Notes: generated from the letters alone by a model not told the origin. A stretch of DNA of 64,000 bases from Bosea sp. 685 (GCF_031884435.1 NZ_CP134779.1:5084001-5148000); one strand, 5' to 3'; positions 1-7,836 are shown, counted from the first letter of the stretch. Numbers and translations are program-made.

Positions 1-1
1 T

Positions 2-280
2 TTATTTATTGGAATACCTAAAGCCGACCTATGGAAAATTGCAGCTTTCACCACATATAAAGTTATTTTTTTAAACAAAGATACGTTTTTAGGCGACTAT
101 AAGGAAGAGATCGAACATTTTCTTTACCGAGACTGGAGTTCGAAGGCTTTTCTTTCCATGCGGTTTCGAGAAAAGGGATATCTCGACATTGAGAGCCGTC
201 ATCCGAATCCCATGAGGTCTTTCTACGAGGAACTTAAGGACCTCAGCCCCGCGGAAATGACCCATGAACTCGAAACCTGA
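2..280 (+). CDS. C-terminal part of an unknown protein (partial)
   Basis: An open frame enters from the left edge and ends at a TGA at 278-280, giving the last 92 residues of a protein I do not recognise. The piece is rich in charged and aromatic residues, has no membrane segment, and contains a stretch reading FLYRDWSSKAFLSMRFREKG. The DNA is clearly AT-richer than the rest of the window, as in the next two genes. Its stop lies 17 bases inside the following exporter gene, so the two are probably translationally coupled and co-transcribed. Function cannot be stated from this fragment. Confidence 0.6.
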   Translation, partial: LFIGIPKADLWKIAAFTTYKVIFLNKDTFLGDYKEEIEHFLYRDWSSKAFLSMRFREKGYLDIESRHPNPMRSFYEELKDLSPAEMTHELET

Positions 281-1487
281 AAGTCACCCGACCGCAGGTT
301 TTTGGGCATCGCTATTAGACCCTCCCTGGAGATGGGCGCTGGCCGCCGTTTTGGCTCAGCACACTGGGACATGGATGCAAATTGTGTCGGTCGGGTGGCT
401 GGTTGCGGAAAAGACTCAAAGCCCCATGGGCCCTGCCCTCCTCTTTTGTGCGGCCAATATCCCTTCCTTAGTGTTCTTGATTCCAAGCGGGCGGTTCGCG
501 GATCGCACAGCTGGAAAATTGAAGGTTGTAGCGACCTGTCTGATCTCCCAGGCAATAGTCGGACTCGTGTTGGCGCTTGCGGTGACGTTTCAGGCCGGGT
601 CCTTAGCCGCTCTGTTTCTTGCGGTTTTTGCATTTGGAACAGCGGAAGCGTTTTTGGCGCCACACTGGCACGCCACCATTCCAGAGCTCGTGCAGAGGCC
701 GAATCTCCAGAGCGCTATTGGTTTGAATAGGCTCGCCTTTCAAGCGGCGCGAATGTCGGTTCCAGCTATGGCAGGTTTTGTGATCAATTTGTATGGCACC
801 ACCATCGCGATCTATCTAGTCTCCATAACGATGTTGGTGTCTTCTTTACTTTTTTCGCGCGCCTATTTTCTTATTGGCCACTCTTCTCCTAAGGTTGTTA
901 GTGATGACGATCTTGGATTTTCTGTTTGGTCTTTGCTTCACCCCTCTCACGAACTTGCTCATCTACTTTACCTTGTTGCTATTGTGAATTTGATAGGAAG
1001 TATATTTCCATCACTTGTACCGATAATCGTTATGAAGGAGTGGGGCGGGGCGGCAAAGGATTATGGCATCATGTATAGCTGCTACGGCTCCGGCGCAGTT
1101 CTCGGTATAATTTTCTCGGTTAGAATTAGGAAAACGCTTAATGGGTCCTCGGGCGTTTTCTCCATATTGTTCTTTGTCTATGCATGCGGCATTGCAGTAA
1201 TTGGTATAGCCGATTGGTGGCCGTTGAAGTATGGATTAGCGGCCATCCTAGGAGGCTCATTTGCGGCGTCATCTAGTTTACTGAATTTTTACGTCCAATC
1301 TGAACTTGACGATAACCGGAGAGGTCGGGTAATATCTCTTTATTTACTCACTTTATTCGCATCTCTAACCGTCGGTGGGTTGGTCTGGGGCGCACTCGGT
1401 GATTTGATAGGGCTTTCACGCTGCCTGATCTTGGCGGGAATTTCTTTTTTATTATTGTCCATTTTGGTATTTTGGAAAAATGTATGA
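264..1487 (+). CDS. MFS transporter (DHA3/EntS-like exporter)
   Basis: A 407-residue, highly hydrophobic protein with about twelve membrane-spanning stretches, as usual for the major facilitator superfamily. The segment between helices 2 and 3 (FLIPSGRFADRTAGKLKV) is the typical MFS loop, and the overall pattern resembles the DHA3 drug or siderophore exporters (EntS, macrolide-efflux type). It would export a small molecule by proton antiport across the inner membrane. The ATG overlaps the end of the upstream frame by 17 bases, and its TGA overlaps the ATG of the next gene, so the three genes look like one operon. Codon use is AT-richer than in the core genes, which suggests horizontal acquisition. 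Substrate unknown. Confidence 0.8.
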   Translation: MNSKPESHPTAGFWASLLDPPWRWALAAVLAQHTGTWMQIVSVGWLVAEKTQSPMGPALLFCAANIPSLVFLIPSGRFADRTAGKLKVVATCLISQAIVGLVLALAVTFQAGSLAALFLAVFAFGTAEAFLAPHWHATIPELVQRPNLQSAIGLNRLAFQAARMSVPAMAGFVINLYGTTIAIYLVSITMLVSSLLFSRAYFLIGHSSPKVVSDDDLGFSVWSLLHPSHELAHLLYLVAIVNLIGSIFPSLVPIIVMKEWGGAAKDYGIMYSCYGSGAVLGIIFSVRIRKTLNGSSGVFSILFFVYACGIAVIGIADWWPLKYGLAAILGGSFAASSSLLNFYVQSELDDNRRGRVISLYLLTLFASLTVGGLVWGALGDLIGLSRCLILAGISFLLLSILVFWKNV

Positions 1488-2101
1488 TGGGCTCCAATCG
1501 GAAAACATTGCTTTTGGACTTTGGAGGCGTTCTGTCTCTTGATTTTGACAGCGAGTCGAAATCTACATTGTGCGCAATGTTGAACATCGAAAATGGAGCT
1601 CTGGTCGAGTCCCTATTCGCAAACGACCACTCCAGGCTCGCGCTAGTGGGAGCGATTTCTGACAGCGAATTGTGGGATCGCCTTTGCGGGCATTTCGGCG
1701 TCGATCGTTCAACTATGGATTTTGTTTGGGATATGTTCTGGAGGTCGCAAATTATTAACGACGAATTACTGGTTTTGCTGGATGAATGCCGGAAGCGTGG
1801 CGTAAATGTTTCTGTACTGAGCAATATGTGGTGTTGCGGGGGAACCCGTATGCGATCACTGACCAGGTTAACACGGTTGATCGATCAAATTATCATCTCT
1901 GGGGAGGAGTATTGCCGGAAGCCAGGACGCGAGATATTTGATATTGCGATCTCTCGACTTGGTTGTTTTCCGGAAGATATCTTATTTGTCGATGATGACG
2001 CACGAAATGTTAGTGTCGCGCTTTCGCTTTCGATGAGCGGCCTGGTATTCAATGACACTCGTCAAGGTAATGCGTTCATCGAACAGTGGATTCGACGTTG
2101 A
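1484..2101 (+). CDS. HAD-superfamily hydrolase
   Basis: A 205-residue HAD hydrolase. Motif I is LLDFGGVLSLD near residue 12 (nucleophile Asp12, with Gly instead of the usual second Asp, as in the DFGGVL subgroup), motif II is VLSN, motif III the Lys in CRKPG, and motif IV FVDDDARNV. I chose the ATG at 1484, which overlaps the exporter stop as ATGA and has GGAAAA just upstream. A TTG at 1472 is an alternative. Such enzymes are phosphatases or dehalogenases. Coupling to an exporter suggests a tailoring step in a small biosynthetic or resistance operon, but that is inference. Confidence 0.8.
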   Translation: MMGSNRKTLLLDFGGVLSLDFDSESKSTLCAMLNIENGALVESLFANDHSRLALVGAISDSELWDRLCGHFGVDRSTMDFVWDMFWRSQIINDELLVLLDECRKRGVNVSVLSNMWCCGGTRMRSLTRLTRLIDQIIISGEEYCRKPGREIFDIAISRLGCFPEDILFVDDDARNVSVALSLSMSGLVFNDTRQGNAFIEQWIRR

Positions 2102-2359
2102 GATCGAAATGAAGCGCCCGTTACACGCAATGTATCCATTCGGCGTGCTCGATCAGATACATATACTGCTTAGTGCTGGCGTACGGACGGTTTCACACAG
2201 GGGCTTCACCGTTTCCGTTTTGCCCCGTCAGGAAAATTAGCTTGGCTTGATGCGGCGTACCCTTCCACCGAGGGCCGCGTTACTCGGTCTGAACGATTTA
2301 CCCAGCCTGCAGACGTACTGATTGGCAGTAGCGCTGGCGGTGGTGCCGGAGAGCGGCGG

Positions 2360-2678
2360 TGGACGACGAGAGCTATACGGCGCCGGCTTGGTTCAACGTT
2401 CAATGCCCGGATCGAAGGCGCTGCGACCAGCCCAATGTTCCGCTCGGCATGGGACAAGCGCCGCTGCATCATCCCGGCCAGCGCGTTCTATGAATGGACG
2501 GGGCCGAAAGGCGAGCGCATCCCTCATCGCATCAGCACAGCCGACGGGGGCCTCATGGCTTTCGGCGATGGCTCGGCCCAAGGATTTCGAGGCTTGGCTG
2601 GATGGAGCGGCTCATCCTCAAGGCACCGATATCGAGGTCCATCGGATAGTGTCCGGCGAGATGACAAGCGTCGGGTAG
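2360..2678 (+). pseudogene. Decayed SRAP (SOS response-associated peptidase) gene
   Basis: In frame 2 the reading TFNARIEGAATSP followed by RRCIIPASAFYEW is the core of an SRAP/YedK protein, a DNA-protein crosslink sensor for abasic sites. The match stops after GGLMAF near 2570. It resumes in another frame as RPKDFEAWLDGA, which is SRAP C-terminal sequence, and ends at 2678. About 40 codons that normally separate these blocks are missing, and the N-terminus with catalytic Cys2 is absent. It is therefore a truncated, internally deleted and frameshifted remnant. Two further SRAP copies, one intact and one fragment, lie at 8.66-9.5 kb. Confidence 0.8.
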
Positions 2679-2721
2679 GGATGCTGTTTCGAGATTCAGG
2701 AAACCGAACTATATTCCGCAG

Positions 2722-3051
2722 ATGATGGTGGCAACGCTACAGAGCAGAAAGATGGCCGAGACCTCTCGTCGCAAGAATGCGGCGGCGGGGATCATCGACA
2801 AGTTGCGTGCATATGCCCTTAGGGAGGGCGGCCGCTACATCGTCTTCGGATCGTCGACGTCAGGCGAGATGCGTTACGATAGTGACATCGATGTCCTGGT
2901 CGATTTCCCTCCTGAGAAGGCTGCCGCTGCCGTTGTCTATGTCGAGGACGTTTGCGCGGAGCATGCCATCCCAGCGGACATCCTCGATGTCGCGACGACG
3001 AAGGAGACGTTCGTGCAGCGAGCGCGAGCCAGTGGGCTGTGCCTGCCATGA
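2722..3051 (+). CDS. mntA: MntA-type minimal nucleotidyltransferase antitoxin
   Basis: A 109-residue minimal nucleotidyltransferase. The signature is FGSSTSGEMRYDSDIDVLVD (residues 42-61), that is GS followed by a D-x-D metal site at D55/D57. In HepT-MntA modules this protein uses ATP to add AMP groups to a tyrosine of the HEPN toxin and so silences it. Its TGA overlaps the ATG of the following HEPN gene (ATGA at 3048-3051), the usual coupling. Two adjacent ATG codons at 2722 and 2725 are possible starts, and a later Met at 2752 is also possible. It sits among degraded genes, a typical setting for a stabilising toxin-antitoxin pair. Confidence 0.85.
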   Translation: MMVATLQSRKMAETSRRKNAAAGIIDKLRAYALREGGRYIVFGSSTSGEMRYDSDIDVLVDFPPEKAAAAVVYVEDVCAEHAIPADILDVATTKETFVQRARASGLCLP

Positions 3052-3545
3052 CGGATGCCAGGTGGGTCGAGGTCGAAGACGACTTAGCGTCGGCCTGCAA
3101 ACATTTCCGCAACGCCGCCCGTCTTTACGACGAAGGCGGGTTCGAAGCCGAAGGCCTCAACGGATACAAATCCGAAATGGCTCTTCAGCACGCGATGCAG
3201 TCAGGTCACACCTCACTAGAGGGGGCGTTGAAACGCATCCTGGAAATTCTCGGAGAGGAACTTCCCAGCGGAGCAAACTCGCACGCTGACCTCATAAAGC
3301 GCGTGACCCGATCGCTTGAGGTGGAAGGCCACGAACGCCCGGCAATCCTATCGGGAAGCGTCGCGAGAGATGTGGACGAGTCCAGGCGGTTCAGACACCG
3401 GGCCACTCATGACTACGACAACTTCGAAGCGGATCGCGCTGTGCCGGCGATCGAAGCTGCCAGACGCCTGGCTGAAAGCCTCGGCCCGGCGATCGAAGCT
3501 TTCAAGGCCGTGATTGACCCGCCATCGTCTGGCTGTAAGCGCTAG
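3048..3545 (+). CDS. hepT: HepT-like HEPN RNase toxin
   Basis: A 165-residue, mainly helical HEPN-domain protein. It carries the catalytic RX4HXY motif as RHRATHDY (Arg116, His121, Tyr123). The Arg/His pair is the metal-independent RNase site and the Tyr is the residue AMPylated by MntA in characterised systems. It is longer than the ~140-residue classical HepT. The start ATG at 3048 overlaps the mntA stop. The motif is complete, so I infer an active toxin unless neutralised by its partner. Confidence 0.82.
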   Translation: MTDARWVEVEDDLASACKHFRNAARLYDEGGFEAEGLNGYKSEMALQHAMQSGHTSLEGALKRILEILGEELPSGANSHADLIKRVTRSLEVEGHERPAILSGSVARDVDESRRFRHRATHDYDNFEADRAVPAIEAARRLAESLGPAIEAFKAVIDPPSSGCKR

Positions 3546-3993
3546 ACTGCCTCCATCGCGGCACGCTGCCAACGATGGCGATCGACAGCGCAGCAAATCA
3601 CATGGTCGGCGCAGAAGCGACCACCGCCGGGTTCGTCATCTCGACCCTGACAGGCGGCGAGGATTTCGCGCTCCAGATCGGCTCGCTGACCGAGACGCTC
3701 GCCGCCGTCGAGATGGCGCGGCGTCGCGCCAATTCGTACACTCGGCTCCCGTACCCACCGCCCGGCGGGGGACCGGATCTTCAGAACGGGGCCAGCGGCC
3801 AGTTTCAGCCGCCGGCTGCAGAGCTCATTGCGGTTCCCGGAAGCGGACCTTGGGGATTGGGCAAATCGGGAGCGGGCCCGTTGGCCGGTCTGGTAAGGTC
3901 CGCTTCCGGGCAAGGCTCCAATGTCCGGAAGTGGCGCACGGCCGACGAGCCCGCTGTGTTCGCGATCAACAACTGGCTTGGGTGGTTTGGCGC
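3546..3993. other. Gap without a recognisable gene
   Basis: Open frames exist on both strands but none has recognisable domains, and their codon patterns conflict. The minus-strand frame that ends near 3545 contains an odd CADHVICCAVDRHRW stretch that I cannot assign. This block probably holds eroded sequence between the toxin-antitoxin pair and the exonuclease remnant. Confidence 0.4.
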
Positions 3994-4305
3994 TTGGACA
4001 TAGGTGAATGCGACCGCGCCAATTTCGATGATCTCGTCTTTTGCGTGGTTCAGGACAGCGGTCTCCTTGTCGACCAGGACCGCGAGGTTCGGAAACACGC
4101 TCTCGGCCCGAGGGATGATCGAACGCGGCACAAGCTTGCGCAGAATCTTAATGCGGTCGCTCTGCTCCAGCCGCTGTGCGGCCTCCTCATCATTCCAGCC
4201 GGGCGGAGCGGGCGTCGCTTCCGTCTTCCGCTTTCGCTGCACAGGTCGCGGTGTCTGCCGATAGCCGGGCGCATCATCGAACAGGTCAAACTGAGTGGAT
4301 GCCAT
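3994..4305 (-). pseudogene. DnaQ-like 3'-5' exonuclease, truncated
   Basis: From an ATG at 4305 (start MASTQFDLFDDAPGY) the frame reaches NLAVLVDKETAVLNHAKDEI then IIEIGAVAFTY. This is the ExoI region of DnaQ-superfamily 3'-5' exonucleases (usual form VDxETTGLD..DEIIEI), with the Asp-x-Glu metal ligands kept as DKE. After about residue 104 the similarity ends and the frame runs into unrelated proline-rich coding. The ExoII and ExoIII motifs are missing, so the protein cannot be a complete exonuclease. The substitution in TTG (here TAV) also points to decay. Confidence 0.65.
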
Positions 4306-4461
4306 CTTCATGCCGTAGCCCTTCTCGTCTCCGTCACCGCCGCGGCCCGCTTCCCGATCTGGGCCTGTCCGGCTCGACGGCAGCAAGCCGCCATGCAACT
4401 CGTGATCCTTCCCGTCGATATTTCATCGACGTCAAACGGGGAAGCGATCGTGTCGGCGACA

Positions 4462-5373
4462 ATGTGTGACCTCGCGCCGAAATTGCCGCGTCTGATCGGC
4501 GTGCTTCTGGATCGGGAACGCCATCTCAAAAGAGGACGTTTCCGGGAAGAGACGATGACCGACCTTTTCACGGGAGCGCTCGCAGCATTCGCCGGACCTA
4601 ACCTCGTGATTCAATACCCCGTCGAGCTCGACACGGGCGGCGATCTCGATCTGCACTTCTGGCATGCGGAGAGCAATCGCAGTCTTTGCGTCAGGATCCA
4701 GGCCAAGCGTTTGAGCGCCGAGATGAATGGGTCACAACCGGTCAAGATGAAGCATCGTGCCTATAATGAGCTGCTTCATTGGCCGCCAACGGGGAAGGAC
4801 TACCAGTTCCGAATCCTTCGCGATACGCCCAATCCTTTGGTTCCGCTCTATATATTCTACAACCACGAGAGCGTTACGCTCGATCCCGAGTTCGCAGGAG
4901 CGACGCCGGGCGTCCGCGGGATTAACCTCGCGTTTGCCCGCGACATCGCCAACGAGCTGGAGGCAAAATTGGACGCGGCCGGGAGCTCGCCGAGGCAGAT
5001 CAAGCATCACAAGCGGCTAAGCCACTTGCGTAAGCACTTCTTCGGAATCGAAGCTATCCTGTGCCCTGTCGGCGACTGGAAAGATGAAATCGTCCCAACA
5101 CCAGAACTCGTTCGGGTCTCCTTGAGGGAGCGGTACCGGCGGGACCGCGATGGCGCTGACAGTGCGGGCGATCTCGATCCTGTTTTTCGTTTGCTTTGGG
5201 AGCCCGCCGGGGTGACCGGCCTTAGCCTAGACGTGCAGCGCTTGCCTGACGGTCCGTCGGTGCGTCTCAGGCAGCGTAGCATATCGGTCCCTACGATCAC
5301 TTTTATCTCGGGCCGGACGAGCGACAAGCGGACACCATTCATTTCGGATGATCGCGGCTCGAGGCGCAGTTGA
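4462..5373 (+). CDS. Unknown protein with a PD-(D/E)xK-like QAKRL motif (DUF6615-like)
   Basis: A protein of about 303 residues. The N-terminal block contains RFREETMTDLF, then ELDTGGDLDLHFWH, then LCVRIQAKRL. The order Thr/Asp, paired acidic residues and Q-A-K resembles the metal site of PD-(D/E)xK nucleases, and the same arrangement occurs, as far as I recall, in DUF6615 proteins of defence islands. No membrane segment or signal peptide is visible. The start is uncertain: an ATG at 4393 would add 23 residues. It stands alone between two wrecked regions. A nuclease or DNA-binding role is inference, and the family assignment is tentative. Confidence 0.55.
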   Translation: MCDLAPKLPRLIGVLLDRERHLKRGRFREETMTDLFTGALAAFAGPNLVIQYPVELDTGGDLDLHFWHAESNRSLCVRIQAKRLSAEMNGSQPVKMKHRAYNELLHWPPTGKDYQFRILRDTPNPLVPLYIFYNHESVTLDPEFAGATPGVRGINLAFARDIANELEAKLDAAGSSPRQIKHHKRLSHLRKHFFGIEAILCPVGDWKDEIVPTPELVRVSLRERYRRDRDGADSAGDLDPVFRLLWEPAGVTGLSLDVQRLPDGPSVRLRQRSISVPTITFISGRTSDKRTPFISDDRGSRRS

Positions 5374-5445
5374 GATCCTACGCAGAGCCGCTGGCAGTGG
5401 CCCGGCAATGGCCGATCCTCTGATCGCTTGCACCTTGTCTTCCGT

Positions 5446-5706
5446 TCAGCGGAAATCCCGCGTCCGCGACCGAATTTCGTCGATGTGACCATAGGGGTCG
5501 ACGAGATTTCGCGCCTTCGTCAGCTCGCACGGGTCTGGCGCTGGCGATCCGTGGTGGAATTCGTCGCCTCGCCCATGCGGCAATGGGAAAGCAGAATCCC
5601 GGCAGCCAACGCTCGATAGCTCTGCCGAAAGGTCGAAGAGATGGCGCGCGATCACATGCACGACCTCTCCTTCGCGTTGAATATGGCCTCTGATACCGAG
5701 CGAAAG
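5446..5706 (-). pseudogene. dnaE2: 3' end of dnaE2 (error-prone DNA polymerase), fragment
   Basis: Read on the minus strand, the block contains GHIQREGEVVHVIARHLFDL, then FPLPHGRGDEFHHGSP, and ends with RSRTRDFR and a stop. This is the recognisable C-terminus of DnaE2, the error-prone polymerase III alpha subunit of the ImuA-ImuB-DnaE2 SOS mutasome. Only about 86 of roughly 1,080 residues remain, and upstream sequence is unrelated. The gene was therefore cut away by a deletion or insertion, leaving its tail. No imuA or imuB is visible in the window. Confidence 0.78.
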
Positions 5707-5782
5707 ACTGACGTCGGCCGCGGGTGGCCTGCATCTCAGCCGGCCGCCCGCGCTCCGACACCAGCACGAAGGGGCACAAACA

Positions 5783-5943
5783 ATGATTACCGAGACGAAC
5801 AAGGTCGCAATCGTCACTGGGGCGTAACGCAGCATTGGAGCCGGGATTACCCGGCGGCTGGCGCGCGAAAGACTCAGGGTCATCGTGAACGATTCAGGCA
5901 GTACCAATGCCGCATCAATCCTTCAAGGACCGAATAGCAATCC
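5783..5943 (+). pseudogene. N-terminal remnant of an SDR oxidoreductase with internal stop
   Basis: An ATG at 5783, preceded by GAAGGGG, starts MITETNKVAIVTGA. It is followed by a TAA at 5825-5827 exactly where an SDR would have Ser/Gly of the TGxxxGIG motif. Reading on in the same frame gives RSIGAGITRRLARERLRVIV, the rest of the Rossmann nucleotide-binding start of a short-chain dehydrogenase. The frame ends after 53 codons. It is a dead fragment with a nonsense mutation and no C-terminus. Confidence 0.7.
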
Positions 5944-5981
5944 TTGAAGCGGCCTTTCTCAATCCTTCAAAGAGGGCTAGA
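5916..5981 (+). repeat. Three CAATCCTT(C/G)AA units spaced exactly 22 bp
   Basis: The 11-mer CAATCCTTCAA begins at 5916 and 5960, and CAATCCTTGAA at 5938, so unit starts are 22 bp apart (two helical turns). The sequences between them differ. This may be an array of protein-binding sites beside the tRNA-remnant junction, or a decayed minisatellite. Confidence 0.5.
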
Positions 5982-6027
5982 GTGGGACTCAAAGGTGGTA
6001 CACACGCACTTCGACGCGGACGACGAA

Positions 6028-6049
6028 AACACCGATAAAATCGGGTGTT
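6028..6049 (+). terminator. Hairpin, possible terminator
   Basis: AACACCGAT and ATCGGGTGTT pair across a three-base AAA loop with one bulged base, giving a compact stem. A short T run (GTTT) closes it. It lies just upstream of the tRNA remnant. A terminator role is plausible, but a protein-binding palindrome is equally possible. Confidence 0.35.
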
Positions 6050-6063
6050 TCGGGCATGATGCA

Positions 6064-6091
6064 GAGAGTTCAATCCTCTCTCGCAGCACCA
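6064..6091 (+). other. tRNA 3'-end remnant (T-arm, acceptor strand and CCA); possible att site
   Basis: GAGAG, loop TTCAATC and CTCTC form a perfect 5-bp T-arm with a loop matching the TTCRANY consensus. Then come seven bases TCGCAGC, a discriminator A and CCA. This is the exact layout of the last 28 bases of a tRNA gene. No matching 5' half (expected acceptor GCTGCGA) or anticodon arm is present upstream. Integrases commonly use tRNA 3' ends as attachment sites and duplicate this segment, so I infer the scar of an integrated element. Confidence 0.55.
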
Positions 6092-6263
6092 GCCCATTCC
6101 CTTGAAATCGCTTAGACCCTTGACGCCACGGGGCTTCCGTCCATTGGCCTGGCCCGATTTGAGTGGCCCGACTTCGATCTCGCGCATCGTCGGGTTGATC
6201 TGGCCCCCCTTCCACGGTCTCGGTGATGACCGTCTGCACGCTGTCGACTTCGTGGACGGTCAG

Positions 6264-6404
6264 TTAAGCTAATCCAACCTTCCTTTCGAGCTCGACCGGG
6301 CTGAGATGGCCGATGGTCGAGTGCCTGCAGACCGTGTCGAAGAACATCTCGACGGAATCGAACATATCAGCCCTGGCGGCGTCGCGCGTCAGGTCAATCT
6401 TGCC
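6264..6404 (-). pseudogene. IS3-family transposase (OrfB) C-terminal remnant
   Basis: The minus-strand frame reads DMFDSVEMFFDTVCRHSTIG then HLSPVELERKVGLA and a TAA at 6264-6266. This is the usual C-terminus of IS3-family DDE transposases (pattern FDYIExFYN..RRHSTIGYLSP.E.E). Only the last 46 codons survive, and catalytic residues lie outside the remnant. The break coincides with a 17-bp tandem repeat. It shows that an insertion sequence once ended here. Confidence 0.8.
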
Positions 6405-6451
6405 CATGAGCCGCGCATGCCCATGAGCCGCTCGTGCCCATAAGCCGCTCG
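6403..6451 (+). repeat. 17-bp tandem repeat, about 2.9 copies
   Basis: Units CCCATGAGCCGCGCATG (6403-6419), CCCATGAGCCGCTCGTG (6420-6436) and CCCATAAGCCGCTCG (6437-6451) follow one another. The array separates the transposase remnant from the hydrolase gene and supplies one alternative GTG start (6434) for that gene. Confidence 0.7.
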
Positions 6452-6466
6452 ATTTGGAGAACGCCG

Positions 6467-7708
6467 TTGCCCGACCTTGCCGTTGACGAGGAACGCCTCT
6501 GGTCCGACGTCATGACGCTTGCCCAGATCGGTGCTCTGCCCAATGGGGGGTGCGATCGCCTTGCCTTGACCGAGGCGGACGCGGCGGCCAGGAGCCTGTT
6601 GCGCTACTGGTTCCAGCAGGCGGGGCTCAACGTTTCGGTTGATCCGATCGGGAACATTTTCGGGCGGCGCGAGGGCACTCAGCCTGGCTTGCCGCCGGTC
6701 TTTGTGGGCAGTCACATCGATACCCAGTCGCCAGGCGGTAAGTTCGACGGCGTGCTGGGCGTCTTGGCGGGTCTCGAATGCATCCGCACACTCAACCGGG
6801 CAGGCATACAGACCCGCTATCCAATCGAAGTCGTCAACTGGACCAACGAGGAGGGCGCGCGCTTCGCTCCGGGCTTGATGGGATCTGCGGTCTTCACCGG
6901 ACAGCTGGATCTTGCTGCCGCCCATGCGTCGAAGGATCCATCTGGCGTCTCCGTCGCCGAAGCGCTGACGCGCATTCGCCAGCTTGGCGATGCGCCCATG
7001 CAGCGTCGGGTCGACAGCTATTTCGAACTTCACATCGAACAGGGCGACAGGCTGCAGCAGGCCGGGCACAGGATCGGCGTGGTCATCGGCAGCGAATTCA
7101 ACTGCTTTGCCGACATCACATGCATTGGCGAGAACAGCCATGCACAGGCGACCCCAATGGCCCAACGACGCAATCCGTTAGCTGCGGCCGCCGAATTGAT
7201 TACGGCGATCGAGGCGATTGGCCATCGCAACGCTCCTGTCGGATCGGCTGGTGTGGCGTCGTTGAGGCTTTGGCCCAACAACCGGATCAACATTCCTCAT
7301 CGCGTGGTGTTCACTTACTCGGGCACGCATCCTGAGCGCGCTGGCATGGCTTCGATGCGGCGCGAGATCGGCGAGGCCGCTGCCGCGATAGCGCGTCGCA
7401 CCGGCATCCGCATCGATGTTGAAGCGTCGCCTGATCGCGAAGCGATCGACTTCGATCCAGCTCTCGCCGTGCTCGTCGAGGAGATTGCGACGCAGCAGGG
7501 CTTCAGCACCATGCGCCTGCGCTCCCGCGCCGGACATGACGCCATCCGGATGGCTCCCTATTGTCCCACGCAGATGATCTTTGTGCCCTGCAAGGACGGT
7601 ATATCGCATAGCGAGTTCGAGGATTGCCGGAGCGACGACGCGGCGGCGGGCGCCAATGTGCTTCTGCACGCTCTACATGCCCGCGCCAACAGGGCGGGTG
7701 GTCAATAG
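6467..7708 (+). CDS. M20-family Zn-dependent amidase/carbamoylase (hydantoinase type)
   Basis: A 413-residue M20-fold amidohydrolase of the N-carbamoyl-L-amino-acid hydrolase / allantoate amidohydrolase group. It would cleave a carbamoyl or ureido C-N bond in the cytoplasm. Metal and catalytic motifs are complete: GSHIDTQ (His83), GGKFDGVLGV (Asp94), NEEGARF (Glu128/129), LHIEQG (His189) and GISHSEFED near the end, plus the substrate motif SRAGHDA. I chose the TTG at 6467, which has GGAGA at about 6 bases upstream and gives the family's usual length. A GTG at 6434 inside the 17-bp repeats would add 11 residues. It lies immediately beside insertion-sequence debris, so its promoter may be rearranged. 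Confidence 0.85.
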   Translation: MPDLAVDEERLWSDVMTLAQIGALPNGGCDRLALTEADAAARSLLRYWFQQAGLNVSVDPIGNIFGRREGTQPGLPPVFVGSHIDTQSPGGKFDGVLGVLAGLECIRTLNRAGIQTRYPIEVVNWTNEEGARFAPGLMGSAVFTGQLDLAAAHASKDPSGVSVAEALTRIRQLGDAPMQRRVDSYFELHIEQGDRLQQAGHRIGVVIGSEFNCFADITCIGENSHAQATPMAQRRNPLAAAAELITAIEAIGHRNAPVGSAGVASLRLWPNNRINIPHRVVFTYSGTHPERAGMASMRREIGEAAAAIARRTGIRIDVEASPDREAIDFDPALAVLVEEIATQQGFSTMRLRSRAGHDAIRMAPYCPTQMIFVPCKDGISHSEFEDCRSDDAAAGANVLLHALHARANRAGGQ

Positions 7709-7836
7709 GTCGACAGCGGCCTCGATGCTCGAATCCAGCTTCTGAGGGACCTGCGCCCTCCGCCAGGTGCCATTGAACGGCAATGCTCCCCGCGCGTCGA
7801 CGCGACCGAAAGGTCGCGCCGAGGCCATGAACCGGT

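Noticed and set aside
2052..2240. 62-codon plus-strand frame after the HAD gene
   Set aside because: It overlaps the HAD end out of frame and has no ribosome site or recognisable features.
3514..4461. Upstream part of the 619-codon plus-strand frame ending at 5373
   Set aside because: The first ~300 codons are basic low-complexity sequence running across the exonuclease remnant. Only the part from about 4462 looks like a protein.
6028..6091. A complete tRNA gene
   Set aside because: The T-arm and acceptor 3' strand are perfect, but no D-arm, anticodon arm or matching 5' acceptor strand can be found upstream.
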